A stretch of DNA of 64,000 nucleotides, taken from positions 23,746,001 through 23,810,000 of the forward strand of contig OZ231127.1 of the NCBI GenBank assembly GCA_965153355.1, written 5' to 3'. Made by a program: the position numbers and the translations under genes. The DNA comes from Flaccisagitta enflata (Eukaryota; Chaetognatha; Sagittoidea; Aphragmophora). The notes beneath the pieces were generated by a model, which was not told the origin of the DNA, ran no database searches, and saw only the letters and a list, made by a program, of their open reading frames with translations. Positions within the stretch are counted from its first letter, which is position 1. Each line of letters starts with the position of its first letter. This document shows positions 1-9,629 of this stretch, piece by piece.

Positions 1-219
1 AGCACCCCATATTAAGGCGTGCTCGCCTATAAGGAATGCAACTCGCTGTCTCTAGAGATATTTTGCTGTCATTTCCATAATAACTATAAGGCAGCGTCAT
101 TAAAAGGCATAATTTGTGCTGCGCCCAGTCCCTTGGTGTACGGTCTAGTGAAGATCTGCTGTTTTACTAGATGAACTTTATCGAAAATCAAAGGCACACA
201 CCACACATTCACAAACACA

Positions 220-310
<91 letters not shown>
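1..310. other. 5' flank of retrotransposon, ends in CA microsatellite
   Basis: No gene is seen. Positions 223-310 are a pure (CA)n tract and it is the target into which the LTR element at 311 inserted. The other side of the same target, a short (AC)5, lies at 12035-12044. Confidence 0.8.
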
Positions 311-313
<3 letters not shown>

Positions 314-591
314 CGAGGACGGATCCATGACCGTGTTTGGTCAAGAATCCTTTCCCACCAGTTATTGAGGAAAGAACCCTTCCTCCTCCTCTCTCTCTCG
401 CCATTCCAAGGACAAACCTCAAGAGAGAGGCTGGAAAAGAGACGAGAATCACTTGGTCCGACCGAGACGACCAGGACTCCTACAGTACCTCTCTCTTTCT
501 TTCCTTTTAGGACTGAATAATTATTCAGCCTTATCCACATTGACTCACGCACGTACTCTGACTTACGCTGACTCACGCACGTTACGCCACT
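311..591 (+). repeat. 5' LTR
   Basis: It matches 11754-12034 at a constant offset of 11443 with no gaps and two substitutions near the start. The ends are AGT...ACT, a 3-bp inverted repeat instead of the usual TG...CA. Inside are a perfect 16-bp palindrome, CTGAATAATTATTCAG (513-528), and two TGACTCA (AP-1-like) motifs within a TGACTCACGCACG direct repeat close to the 3' end. Confidence 0.93.
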
Positions 592-609
592 TGGTGGCAG
601 CGACGACAA
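592..609 (+). other. Primer binding site (probable)
   Basis: The sequence starting directly after the LTR is TGGTGGCAGCGACGAC. A TGG start abutting the LTR is the normal position for a tRNA primer site. It shares TGGTG.C..CGACG with the complement of a tRNA-Trp 3' end as I recall it, but with mismatches; the primer tRNA is not settled. Confidence 0.6.
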
Positions 610-1511
610 GTACCCACGCTTAACTCCGACTTAACTCGACACACTACCAACTAACGAGAGTCTAGTTACGCGAAAAATTCTTAACTTCTTTTCTTTCTAT
701 CCTTCTTGCTAATTTCTCTTATCAAAGAATGCTACAAATAAAGAATCAAAGAACAACTCGATTTTATTTACTCTCATTTATGTAAAGATAAAAAAAAGGG
801 AAAATAAGATGAGACTTTGAAAAAAGAAAGTCGCACAAGAAATGTAATTCCCACGTTTTTTGATCTTTGAGAGGAAAAGACAACAGCAGAAGTGATATCT
901 AACAAAAATAAAAGAAGATAACGGAATTTGAACCATGAGTCTAAATCACTTTAAAGCGTATCTTTGAAAAGTTTTTTCATCCAAGACGCATTTGAATTAA
1001 AGTGGGAGAGAGTAAGAAAGTGGTATAACGTAGGAAAAAGACGATGGGCGGGAGAGAATTGTCATAAAATATGATATAGAATTCTCAGCATTTAGTTTGA
1101 ATGCGCTTCCTCCTATCGCGTATAACGACTGAAACCAAAAGTGAGGGGGGGAATGGAAAAGGAAAAGAGTCAGCTCGGAAATTTAAAACAAAAATGACTT
1201 TTTTCACCTTTTTTCCGTTCAACTTGCAGAATCATGCTTTTCTTTGTTCAATCGAGAAGAACAATTCAAACCTCCTCAATCGACTTTTGAGTTTCTGAAT
1301 TTTAATAGTCGTTGCATTGCAATAGAGCCTATGGTAATGATGGCATCTATTTAACCCTATATTTCTTTTCACAGATAATCAAACTTAAATTCATGCAATT
1401 TCAAAAAGCATCATCATCTCACCTGTCGGAGAGCTCCTCAAGGGCCCGACTGGATTTCTTCCGTCGGACAAATCGTCGAAAGACCGACAACCGCCAAATC
1501 TGAAGAAAAGA
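610..1511 (+). other. Untranslated leader of the retrotransposon
   Basis: This is AT-rich sequence with no convincing coding region; the small frames at 1101-1298 and 1312-1503 show no recognisable domain. No capsid-type gag sequence is found here, so the capsid part of gag is either absent or unrecognisable. Confidence 0.6.
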
Positions 1512-1757
1512 CATTGGGTGCGATTAAAGAACAAAGCCAAAGACCTCGGGTGCGATTAAAGAACAAAGCCAAAGACGTCGGGTGCGATTAAAGAACAAAG
1601 CCAAAGACATCGGGTGCGATTAAAGAACAAAGCCAAAGACATCGGGCGCGATTAAAGAACACTTGCTGGTGGTCATCTTTCGATTAAAGAACACTTGCTG
1701 GTGGTCATCTTTCGATTAAAGAACACTTGCTGGTGGTCATCTCTCGATTAAAGAACA
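1512..1757 (+). repeat. 32-bp tandem repeats in the leader
   Basis: Eight units of 32 bp all share ATTAAAGAACA. The first five have the form GGGTGCGATTAAAGAACAAA followed by GCCAAAGAC. The last three keep the ATTAAAGAACA core but end in CTTGCTGGTGGTCATC. The array lies just upstream of gag, the same place where the Drosophila gypsy element carries its tandem insulator sites. That analogy is positional only. Confidence 0.85.
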
Positions 1758-1810
1758 ATTGACCGATTGACGACTCAGTAGAGGCTTTTATTGACGGAAT
1801 ACTCTCCCCC

Positions 1811-2470
1811 GTGTTGCGTAAATATGTACGGATGCACGACTACGGACCTGACCGTTCCCTTCTTTCCGTCAGGAATTATGCCTCGCGTACGGTGCAAAAT
1901 ATAGCGATGGAAGGCGAGCGGAGTTTCGCAAACCAATCGCAACGCCAATCCACGAAAAAGACCGGAAGAGGAAGAGGATTCAACCGCCAATCGATCGCGA
2001 CTTTAAACAGGAATTCCTCCGCCGGCAGAGGGAGAGGAGCCAAACACCCATCAACATCAAGAGGCAGAGGGGTACAGGCAGGGGCCGCAGCCCGCCGAGG
2101 CAACCCCGGCAACCCCACTACGTCAAGGGGTCGTATCGGGGGCCGCGGGGGCACTACCAGGGGCCGAGGGACGGCAGGGCCATCCAGGCCAGGCGCTAGA
2201 GGCAAAGGAATAGCCTCGTTCAACCACAGCACATCTCTCAACGAGGCAGCAAAGGCTGCCAACGCGGCAGGACTACGCGGATGCCTGGGCTGCCTTCGGA
2301 CTTCTCATTTATACGAAGATTTTTTTAAGTTTTGTCCTGACACTTGTGTCTTCTGTAAAAAAGTATTTACCCGTAACGATTCTAGGCATTTTGCGCCATT
2401 ATGTCGCAAGATGCCTAAGGACAAAGCCGAGAGAATGAAAATTTTGAGAGAGGCTGGGAAATCTAAATGA
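1811..2470 (+). CDS. gag: Gag-like protein, RGG-rich with zinc knuckles
   Basis: The ORF encodes 219 aa. The first third and middle are rich in RGRG, GRGG and TTRGRG motifs, typical of RNA binding. The C-terminal part has two cysteine motifs: C-x2-C-x4-H-x8-C (starting CLGCLRTSH) and C-x2-C-x10-H-x4-C (starting CVFC). Their arrangement resembles the paired knuckles of BEL/Pao nucleocapsid. No matrix or capsid domain is recognisable, so this looks like a nucleocapsid-only or truncated Gag. The ATG at 1811 is the first in frame after the leader repeats. The frame ends at a UGA (2468-2470) and stays open beyond it into pol. Confidence 0.75.
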   Translation: MLRKYVRMHDYGPDRSLLSVRNYASRTVQNIAMEGERSFANQSQRQSTKKTGRGRGFNRQSIATLNRNSSAGRGRGAKHPSTSRGRGVQAGAAARRGNPGNPTTSRGRIGGRGGTTRGRGTAGPSRPGARGKGIASFNHSTSLNEAAKAANAAGLRGCLGCLRTSHLYEDFFKFCPDTCVFCKKVFTRNDSRHFAPLCRKMPKDKAERMKILREAGKSK

Positions 2471-2476
2471 CTAGAC
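2465..2476 (+). promoter_or_regulatory. Gag-pol junction, UGA-CUA-G stop readthrough site
   Basis: The gag stop codon UGA at 2468-2470 is followed at once by CUA G. Downstream codons in the same frame remain open from 2471 to 4744. UGA CUA G is a known leaky stop context in animal mRNAs, so Pol is probably made as a Gag-Pol fusion by readthrough instead of frameshifting. No ATG start is needed for pol. Confidence 0.65.
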
Positions 2477-4713
2477 AACTCAAAAGGGGCTGAAAATATC
2501 GAAAGACAATTGAAAGATCTGAAAATTGAATCAAAATCTATAAATTGTGTGATTGAATCTGATATTTTACCTATCCTTAGAAATAAGCAAAATTCTAATG
2601 GCAGCCCCAAACAAAACGCTTGTACACCCATTGTTTCGAATCTCAATTCTACTGTTGTATCTCATGAAACCAATTGTGATCAATTTGCTCAATGTAACCG
2701 CTCATCTGTGATTAATGACACTTTTACATGTCCTGAACACCAATCGAATTGTTATGCTACCGCCTGTGATGATAACCAAACCTATTCAAATGCTCCAATT
2801 CAATGTGATAATTCAATAATTGATTCGCAAGTCCTGCCAAAATACTCAAATAAAAATTCTCCGAATAGAATCAAACTTTTGACATCATACAATCCAAAAG
2901 TGACTAAAACAATCTCCGCATTTAGAAAGAAACGAGGGAAGTATTATTTGGCAGGAAAGATAGGTAATAACGAGGTGGTGTGCTTCGCCGATTCAGCCGC
3001 GGACATTAGCATAACGGATCACGTGACGAGCAGATTAGGGAAGATAGAAAAACTATCCACACCTATGAAAATCCGTAGCTTCGACAACGGATCAACGCAA
3101 ACTATTACTGAGACTAGTACCTTGCGATTACATTTTGGATCAGTAGTAGCTATCATGAAGTTTTTCGTATGTAAGACGGAATATACAATAATCGGTATTG
3201 ACATTTTCCGAAATTCTAGATTGAATGTTTCCTTAAACACAAAAACGGAGATTTTGTGGATAGACAAATACCCCTTAAAGACAGCTTGTTCACCGGAAGA
3301 AGCTATTAAAGAGTTACATTCTAGAATGTATGAAGGGAAATGCCGCAAAGAAAAGAAAATTAACGATAGACGCCCAAACTGGGTGCGATCAAAAGTCAAA
3401 CAGAGCGTCAAACCATATAGCATTGCAGACATAGAAGTGGTGACGGACTATGATTTGAACAGAAAAGAGAAATACGTGTTCCTTTCCATGTTTGACGACG
3501 AACAAGAGACGAACGAATTATACATACCAAGTATGATGATGTACGAATCAAACGGACATTTTCTAGTAACGATAGAAAACAAATCCAGTAACGAAGTCTG
3601 CTTCGGAAAAGGTACACCCGTAGGCGAAATAAAACGGTGCGCGGATAGGGCAAATAGGTTCACGGTAATGGCCTATGACGGCGATCAACTGAAAGAAACC
3701 ATAAAATCAATGAAAAATCTTACTTGCTCCGAGATTTCGACGCTCGCGGAAGGAGCAGAAATTTCGCACCCTGGGGTGAATCGCACCGAATCCGGGCAAC
3801 CGAAAATTGATAGCAAAAATCTTCAAAAGCCAATATCTTTGGATCCGAGGAGGGGAGAACAAAAACAAGCACCTAATATGACTCGGGAAGACACAACGGA
3901 CAATATCCAACCATCAAAACTTAATTTGGATCAAAAAAGTGGTACCCCCGAATTATGCAAATTAGGCGAAATTCAAAAATCGGCCATAACTCCTGAACCG
4001 ACGGACCAAAACACGATTTTAAACCATATTCCGAAACAGAAAAAGCAGACGAACATACCAATACAACTTTCAAAGGGCAGTAACAATTTTGAAAATACGC
4101 ATAAATTGGAATTGCCCACGAACAACCAAAACGGACCAAATTCGGACGGAAAACCGGTAAATTTTTCAGAATTAGTCGACATCAATAAAGTCGACAACGA
4201 AAAATTCCAAAAATGCTTAAAGGACGGCATAGCTATCGACTTAGATTTTTCGACACCGGAACCCGATATAGGTATTGACGATACACCCGTAGACGTCGAC
4301 AAAGAAAGAAAACGCAGCGACGGATGCGATTTTTGGCCGGATCGAGCGGAATACTTAAAAATGTTCGACATGTCGGCAGTCGATGACGAATTAAAGAACG
4401 AAGTAAGCGATCTTCTTTGGTCTTTCCGTCATATCATGATGAACGAATCTCGACCTGACATGTTCCACAGGGGAGTGGAGATGGCGCCAATAAAAATTAA
4501 TTTACAGAAAAATTCAGCACCATTTCCAAGAATACCCCCGAGAAGAATGAACGCGACAAAATTACGCCATCTAAAAGAACACTTGAAAGTCATGCTTGAA
4601 AGGGGAATCATCGAAGAGCTCCACGACACATCCGACGCATTTATATCACCTGTCGGGATTGTCGTCGAGCATCGATGGATCGCGAGCGAAAAGCGAATGA
4701 AGGAGAAATCCAG
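2471..4713 (+). CDS. pol: Pol, first exon: protease and start of RT
   Basis: It is in frame with gag after the UGA. A 5' linker region is followed by an aspartic protease with the motif FADSAAD (catalytic Asp codon 2990-2992) and the later flap-distal motif IIGIDIF. A conserved segment ending in KGTPVGEI follows, as in many Ty3/gypsy polyproteins, then a long hydrophilic spacer (about 3700-4300). The N-terminal end of RT starts near 4440 and includes the block SPVGIVV. At 4713 the frame meets a GT donor. Without splicing, translation stops at a TAG at 4742-4744, giving a Gag-PR product that lacks RT. The reading frame has no other damage. Confidence 0.88.
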
Positions 4714-4826
4714 GTTAAGACATGACTTATTAGGTTATTTTTAGATAATTTTGGGGTCAAAACCTTGAGAAACATAATCTTTTCTAACCCTAGACTAAGC
4801 CAAACCATGACTATTTCTCTTTTTAG
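4714..4826 (+). other. 113-nt spliceosomal intron inside RT
   Basis: The borders are CAG|GTTAAG (4711-4719) and CTCTTTTTAG|G (4817-4827), with a CTAAC branch-like site at 4784-4788, about 40 nt upstream of the AG. The donor has T at +3, which is weaker than consensus. Removing it joins a codon split 2+1 into Arg, placed directly before the RT motif FVIDC, exactly where Ty3/gypsy RTs have RFVID. Its length is not a multiple of three and it holds an in-frame stop, so RT cannot be made unless it is spliced out. Confidence 0.75.
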
Positions 4827-7800
4827 GTTCGTAATCGATTGCAGATTTTTGAACCAGCGTACTTGTCACGTTCAATATCCGGTCCCTATCGCTGATGAGT
4901 TTTTTCGCTCGGTTTCGTCGGAAAATTACTGTGTATTTACTAACCTCGACGCCGTTGCGATGTACTATCAATTCTTAGTTGATAGTAACAGCGCACGGCG
5001 TTACTTGGCGTTCCAATGTCCATCTCTCTCTCGCATATTTATGCTCAAGCGTTTGCCGATGGGTTTCCATTCCAGTTCCAGCTGGGTCCAATATTATATG
5101 GAACGGATAAGCAGACAACATCCCAGAATGTTCTGCTTCGTCGACGACATAACGGTGGCCTCGAAAGACCAAAAGACCCACGTACGGGAAGATTTGGCAA
5201 AGGCCCTTGCCATCTGCTCTAAGTACAATCTACTTTTGAGCCCGAAGAAGGTGGATTTATGTCGTCCGGACATACGCGTTTTAGGATACCAACTATCCCA
5301 AGGTGCGAAAAGCTTGTCCGACGAAAAGAAGAAGAAAATAAAGGAAATGGAGTTTCCGCGCGACAAGAAAGAAGCCGTGAGTAAAGCAGCGTTTTTTAGC
5401 TACTTTATACCCGTGGCTCCCCTTTTGTCTCAAAAATTAGCGCACTTACGACGCCTCGGCCACCCCAAGGTGCGGTTCAATCCGCAGCCAGGCGACAAAA
5501 AGGAATTTGAAGCGCTTAAAGATTATCTTCTCGACGACACGGTCGGCGCGATCCGCACGATGTCAAACGATCCCGACGCGCTCACACTAATATGGACGGA
5601 CGCCAGTTCCGTCAGCATTTCCGGCATAATAACACAAGCCTTATATCCATTACCGAGCTCCAAATTGGATCCCTCGAAGCGTTATTTGCATATTGTGGCA
5701 TGCTGGTCGAGGCGCATCGAGGATACCTGGTCATCATACCCGGTATGGATCCTCGAATTGTGCGCCCTCGAAGAAACCACACGCAAATACGATTATTACC
5801 TGAGCGGGCGATCTTTCTTCAGCATCACGGACAGTACTACAGTGAGACGCTGGAGTTCGCTGGACTTAATTCCGAAAGATCTCGTACGTCGGGTGATGAG
5901 ACTACAAAAATATAACTTTAAACTATTGTTCATCGAAACAAGGCTCAACATCAGCGATTTTTTAACGCGAACAAGTACAGACCAAAAACCTGTATGCAAA
6001 TACGAACGTTTTTTGCAAAATCGAATTTACACCCCAAACGGCGAAAACATCCCATGGTGCAATCTTTTTTCCGAAAAGTACGCGCAAGAAGCCAACGAAT
6101 TCTTCACTCGCAAACGCAACCAAGAAATGGCTCACGCCATTGATCCTTCAAGGGTAGTAGTGGAGGATAAGCAAAGGGCACGCACGGAGGCGAAGGAATT
6201 AGGCCGCGTTTTAGAGATAGTAGCACCGGAGGAGAAACTGAAGAATGGCAAAGTCGCGGAAATGATAGCGGCCTATACTCTCAACGATGAACTAGTCAAT
6301 CAAGGATACGACGAACCGACCGACGATCCCGAACTAGATTACGATCTAGTAGCTAATTTTCAGCTAGAAAGATTCAAAGGGAGAAAACTAGATAATGTAA
6401 AGACTCTTCAAAATGATCCCATAATTGAAGAAATCAAAAGCATCCTCATTAACAACAAAAAGATAGAAAAGACGGAAGCCTTAGCAAAAGATAAATCGGT
6501 ACAATCTTTCCTAAGAAACCGCTCGCTTTTCAAAATAAATGAGGATGGAATATTGATGAGGCTTTGGCATGGCGCCGACGGCAAATTAACAGCTCTAATA
6601 GTAGTGGGCGAGGACAAAATGAAGACGTTGATAAAAGACACGCACTCAGGAATTTCATCACCAAACAGACACGCGGGCAAAAGACGGACATTTATGTGCC
6701 TAATAAAGCGGTACTATTCATTTTCACTACGAAAATTACTGGACAAGCTTTTAGTTCAGTGTCCCACTTGCCAGTTGAATAAACACAAAAGAGGCATGTC
6801 TACGAAAACAGGAGATAAATTGGCCCTTGAGCCTAATGAAAGCGCAGAAATCGATGTATGTCAAATTTCGGGCGGCTTAAACAGCAAATTTGTTTACCTG
6901 TATGTCGACGAGTTCAGCCGTTTTTTGATAAGCAAATGCATCAGTTCTTGCGCAGACGAAGAAATCCTCGCAGCCTTGATTGACACCCGCGATAAACTTT
7001 GCGGCTTTCCAAGACGCCTCCAAATGGACAACGCCATCGCCAAGCCTGGAAGCAAATCACACAGATTTTTGGAAGAGCAGGGGGTAGAAATAAGCCACGG
7101 CTTACCCTACACCTCTAGATCCCAAGCAAAAGTCGAACGCGCCATCAACACCTATATGAGGATATATAGTTCCCTACAGACAGACAACCCTAGCTGGCCA
7201 TTTGCACGCTTGGTCGCGGAAAGTGCGTTTGTGTACAATTCAACAAATTCTACAATTTTAGGCAATGGCGCCTATTCGCCTAAAAATGTACATTTCGCAA
7301 AAGCACCGACCAACTTCTTACACCACCTTGGTGACCAACCTGTTGACTCAACGCCGACGGTAAAAGCAGCAAGAGTGGTAGGTGAGTTGGTCCGTTTTCA
7401 CGACGTAAGAAACCATCTGAAGAGGACCAAGCGAACTTCCCCCACCGACTTCACGCGACTGTTAAGGCCAGGAGATCTGTGCATGAAAAAGAGAACTGTA
7501 TTTCCAGCCAACGCACCACGCAAATATTGTTACAAAATAAATTTTGAAATATGGAAAATGAAAAGCAGAGTTGCAACTAACAGCTACAGAATGATAAACT
7601 TAAAAACTGGACACGAAATGATCATCGCCGGTGACATCTTAGTAAAGCTGAATCACCTGAACGACGATGAAGCATTGGCGTTGTGCGACGAGATGGAACG
7701 CGTTGCGAATAGGGAGGCCGTCCTGACCAAAGCGAGAGTCGGCGCCGAAGCGAACGCCGCGCGCAGGTCGACACGCACGGCCCTAAATCCCACGACGCGT

Positions 7801-7926
7801 CAACATACCACGCGACGTGAACGTAATAATCCGGCGGAAATCGAGGCCACAGATTTACCGGCGCTCTTTGACGAAAGGCGTGGTAGAATACCCGACAGGA
7901 TCACCAGATCCGGCCGCCGATCTTGA
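4827..7926 (+). CDS. pol: Pol, second exon: RT, RNase H, integrase
   Basis: RT motifs in order are FVIDC, the catalytic block TNLDAVAMYYQF, RLPMGF, and FVDDI (5137-5151) with both Asp present. RNase H follows with WTDASS (near 5595), a conserved Glu in the LELCALEE block and NISDFLTR. Integrase has an HHCC zinc motif (H-x8-H ... CPTC, about 6640-6775). Its catalytic triad is Asp at 6853-6855, Asp at 7027-7029 and Glu at 7135-7137, i.e. D, D-35-E. A C-terminal GDLCMKK...YRMINLKTG module resembles the usual IN tail. The reading frame is intact from the acceptor to the stop at 7924-7926. All catalytic residues are there, so the enzyme could be active. The first ATG of this frame (in the intron, 4765) is not the true start. 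Confidence 0.92.
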
Positions 7927-8196
7927 TTAATTGCTATTCAATACATCTGTAACCCTAACTGTCTGTCTGTAACTTCAATTTACAAGACAGACCAACAGTC
8001 TAGCTATTTTCATTGAAATTCAAGGCGATAATCATGATCGGGCGATCCTACCATCAACTTCTTTGAATTATTATAGTTAATTTGATTTTAAACTTTTAAA
8101 TTGTGTCAAGCACAATAATCTTAAACTATAGAAAGACGGAGCCTACCCTCAAGCAACAATGAATAAAATGAACACCAGGAAAATATAAAGCTCCCG
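7927..8196. other. Pol 3' end spacer between convergent genes
   Basis: No gene is seen. An AATAAA on the + strand at 8161-8166 could terminate pol transcripts just before the antisense ORF that converges from the right. Confidence 0.4.
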
Positions 8197-8613
8197 TCAC
8201 ACACTGGTTGACCGACATTCTCTCACCTCAGCGAGACGGTCGGAGTCCGTCCTGTTGAGGGGAAGGGCAGGGACAACGGGAGGCAGGGGACCAAGGTCCG
8301 GCACCGCATAGCTCTCTTCATCACCGTGGCCCAGCCCACGGCGCCCAAAGAAATCTCTCACCCTTCTAGCGAAGCGGAGAATAGCATCTCCGACATCGAT
8401 GAGGGGATCGAGCTTCCCAAAGGCGCCGAGGACCAACACCACGACGAATCCGAGGCCAACAATGCCGTACCCGATCACGTGCTTCCAGAGGTCCCATCCA
8501 CCCCCTTCCTGCACCACCCCCTGGCCGCAAACAGGGGTGGCGACAGAAGCAAAACGCTGCTTATCATAATCATCAACGAGTGAATGATTCATTAATTCTT
8601 CTAAAGCAGCCAT
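8197..8613 (-). CDS. Antisense single-exon membrane protein in retrotransposon
   Basis: The ORF encodes 138 aa starting in a good context (AAAATGG). It has a short N-terminal part with two features, NHS and a lone cysteine in PVCGQG. One strong hydrophobic segment lies at about residues 45-66 (VIGYGIVGLGFVVVLVLG), followed by a basic juxtamembrane stretch (RFARRVRDFFGRR) and a Pro-rich tail. The shape is that of a single-pass protein or of the last part of an envelope-like protein. No family is recognised. It lies within the LTR element, convergent with pol, and may be a second gene or a further exon related to the spliced gene upstream. Confidence 0.55.
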   Translation of the reverse strand: MAALEELMNHSLVDDYDKQRFASVATPVCGQGVVQEGGGWDLWKHVIGYGIVGLGFVVVLVLGAFGKLDPLIDVGDAILRFARRVRDFFGRRGLGHGDEESYAVPDLGPLPPVVPALPLNRTDSDRLAEVRECRSTSV

Positions 8614-9629
8614 TTTGCCAACAGGAAGAATTATTCAACTAGTAGTGATCCTTGAAAGGGGAAAATAAATAATTTATAATCAAAGATGAAAAGGAAACTT
8701 TTGCGACCACCCTTTACAAAGAGTAAAACTGAATCTCAATCTGAAAAAAGCCCCAAAGATAATCCTTACAATGAAAATTTAAAATTCCGCCGGATAGCAA
8801 TTCTTAGTGCCTAGAAAACTGTGGTAAAGCAAAGACGCAATGATCACTTCACATCAATCATATGTGTTATGCAAGCAAGCATTTCCAGCTTGGACGCGAG
8901 TGCAAACCGAAATACGCATTTTCAATCGAAAGAAGACGCATTTCATCAAATATTCGAGAAGATGATATTTATTTTCAAGTTTAACTATTATTGCTCGAGA
9001 AACTGTACTCTAACTATGGCTGAAATATGATGACTGTAGGTTTTTTTTGTTTTGTTTCATTTTTTTTTTACCAAACGTGTCAATAATTTTACCCCCATAG
9101 TTCGTTGTACTAATTTTGTTCCCGTGGTTACTTTGTACTGAAATTTTACCCCCATAGTCACGTTGTACTAATTTTATCCCCGTGGTTATTGCGTACAAAC
9201 TACCATCGTCGCAAGAATTTTAATTTTGACCACATTAAATAATTTGATCACTATTCAGTAGTCAGCAAACTGATAATTGTTTAGTTAGCTAGCTTTGAAT
9301 ACGTTATCTTGACATCATATCATTGTTAACTCTAAAACTGAATGACTTAACTAAAACCATTTGATGAATAAACCTATTACAAACTCAATGCGTACAAATG
9401 AAAATGCAAGGCCACTCAGTGATGTCGTGCAAAGAATTTACCACTAGTTATTGCAAAGCAATACAAAAGTTAGAAAAAGGCACGAGTAAAAACGCAGTTT
9501 CGATGGCATGGGCAAAAAGTGGACAGAAAGCCACTGATACAGCTAAACAAAATTATCAGCTGCAGTAATCTGAGTTCGAAACTGGGTGTGAGAGACGCCG
9601 CAATTCGCTGTAGGTTGGCGCTGATGCAA
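8614..9629. other. Gap between the two antisense genes
   Basis: This stretch is AT-rich. Two roughly 60-bp direct repeats built on TTTTACCCCCATAGT and TTGTACTAATTTT lie at 9085-9198. A minus-strand AATAAA is at 8968-8973 and could serve the spliced gene. No coding region is seen. Confidence 0.5.

Noticed and set aside
1-50. Likeness of ATTAAGGCGTGCTCGCC at the left edge to ATTAAGGCGGCTCTCGCC at 12050
   Set aside because: Too short and at the window edge; it could hint at a duplicated flank but I cannot support it.
1876-2262. Minus-strand Pro/Leu-rich ORF
   Set aside because: It is the shadow of the GC-rich RGG-coding part of gag.
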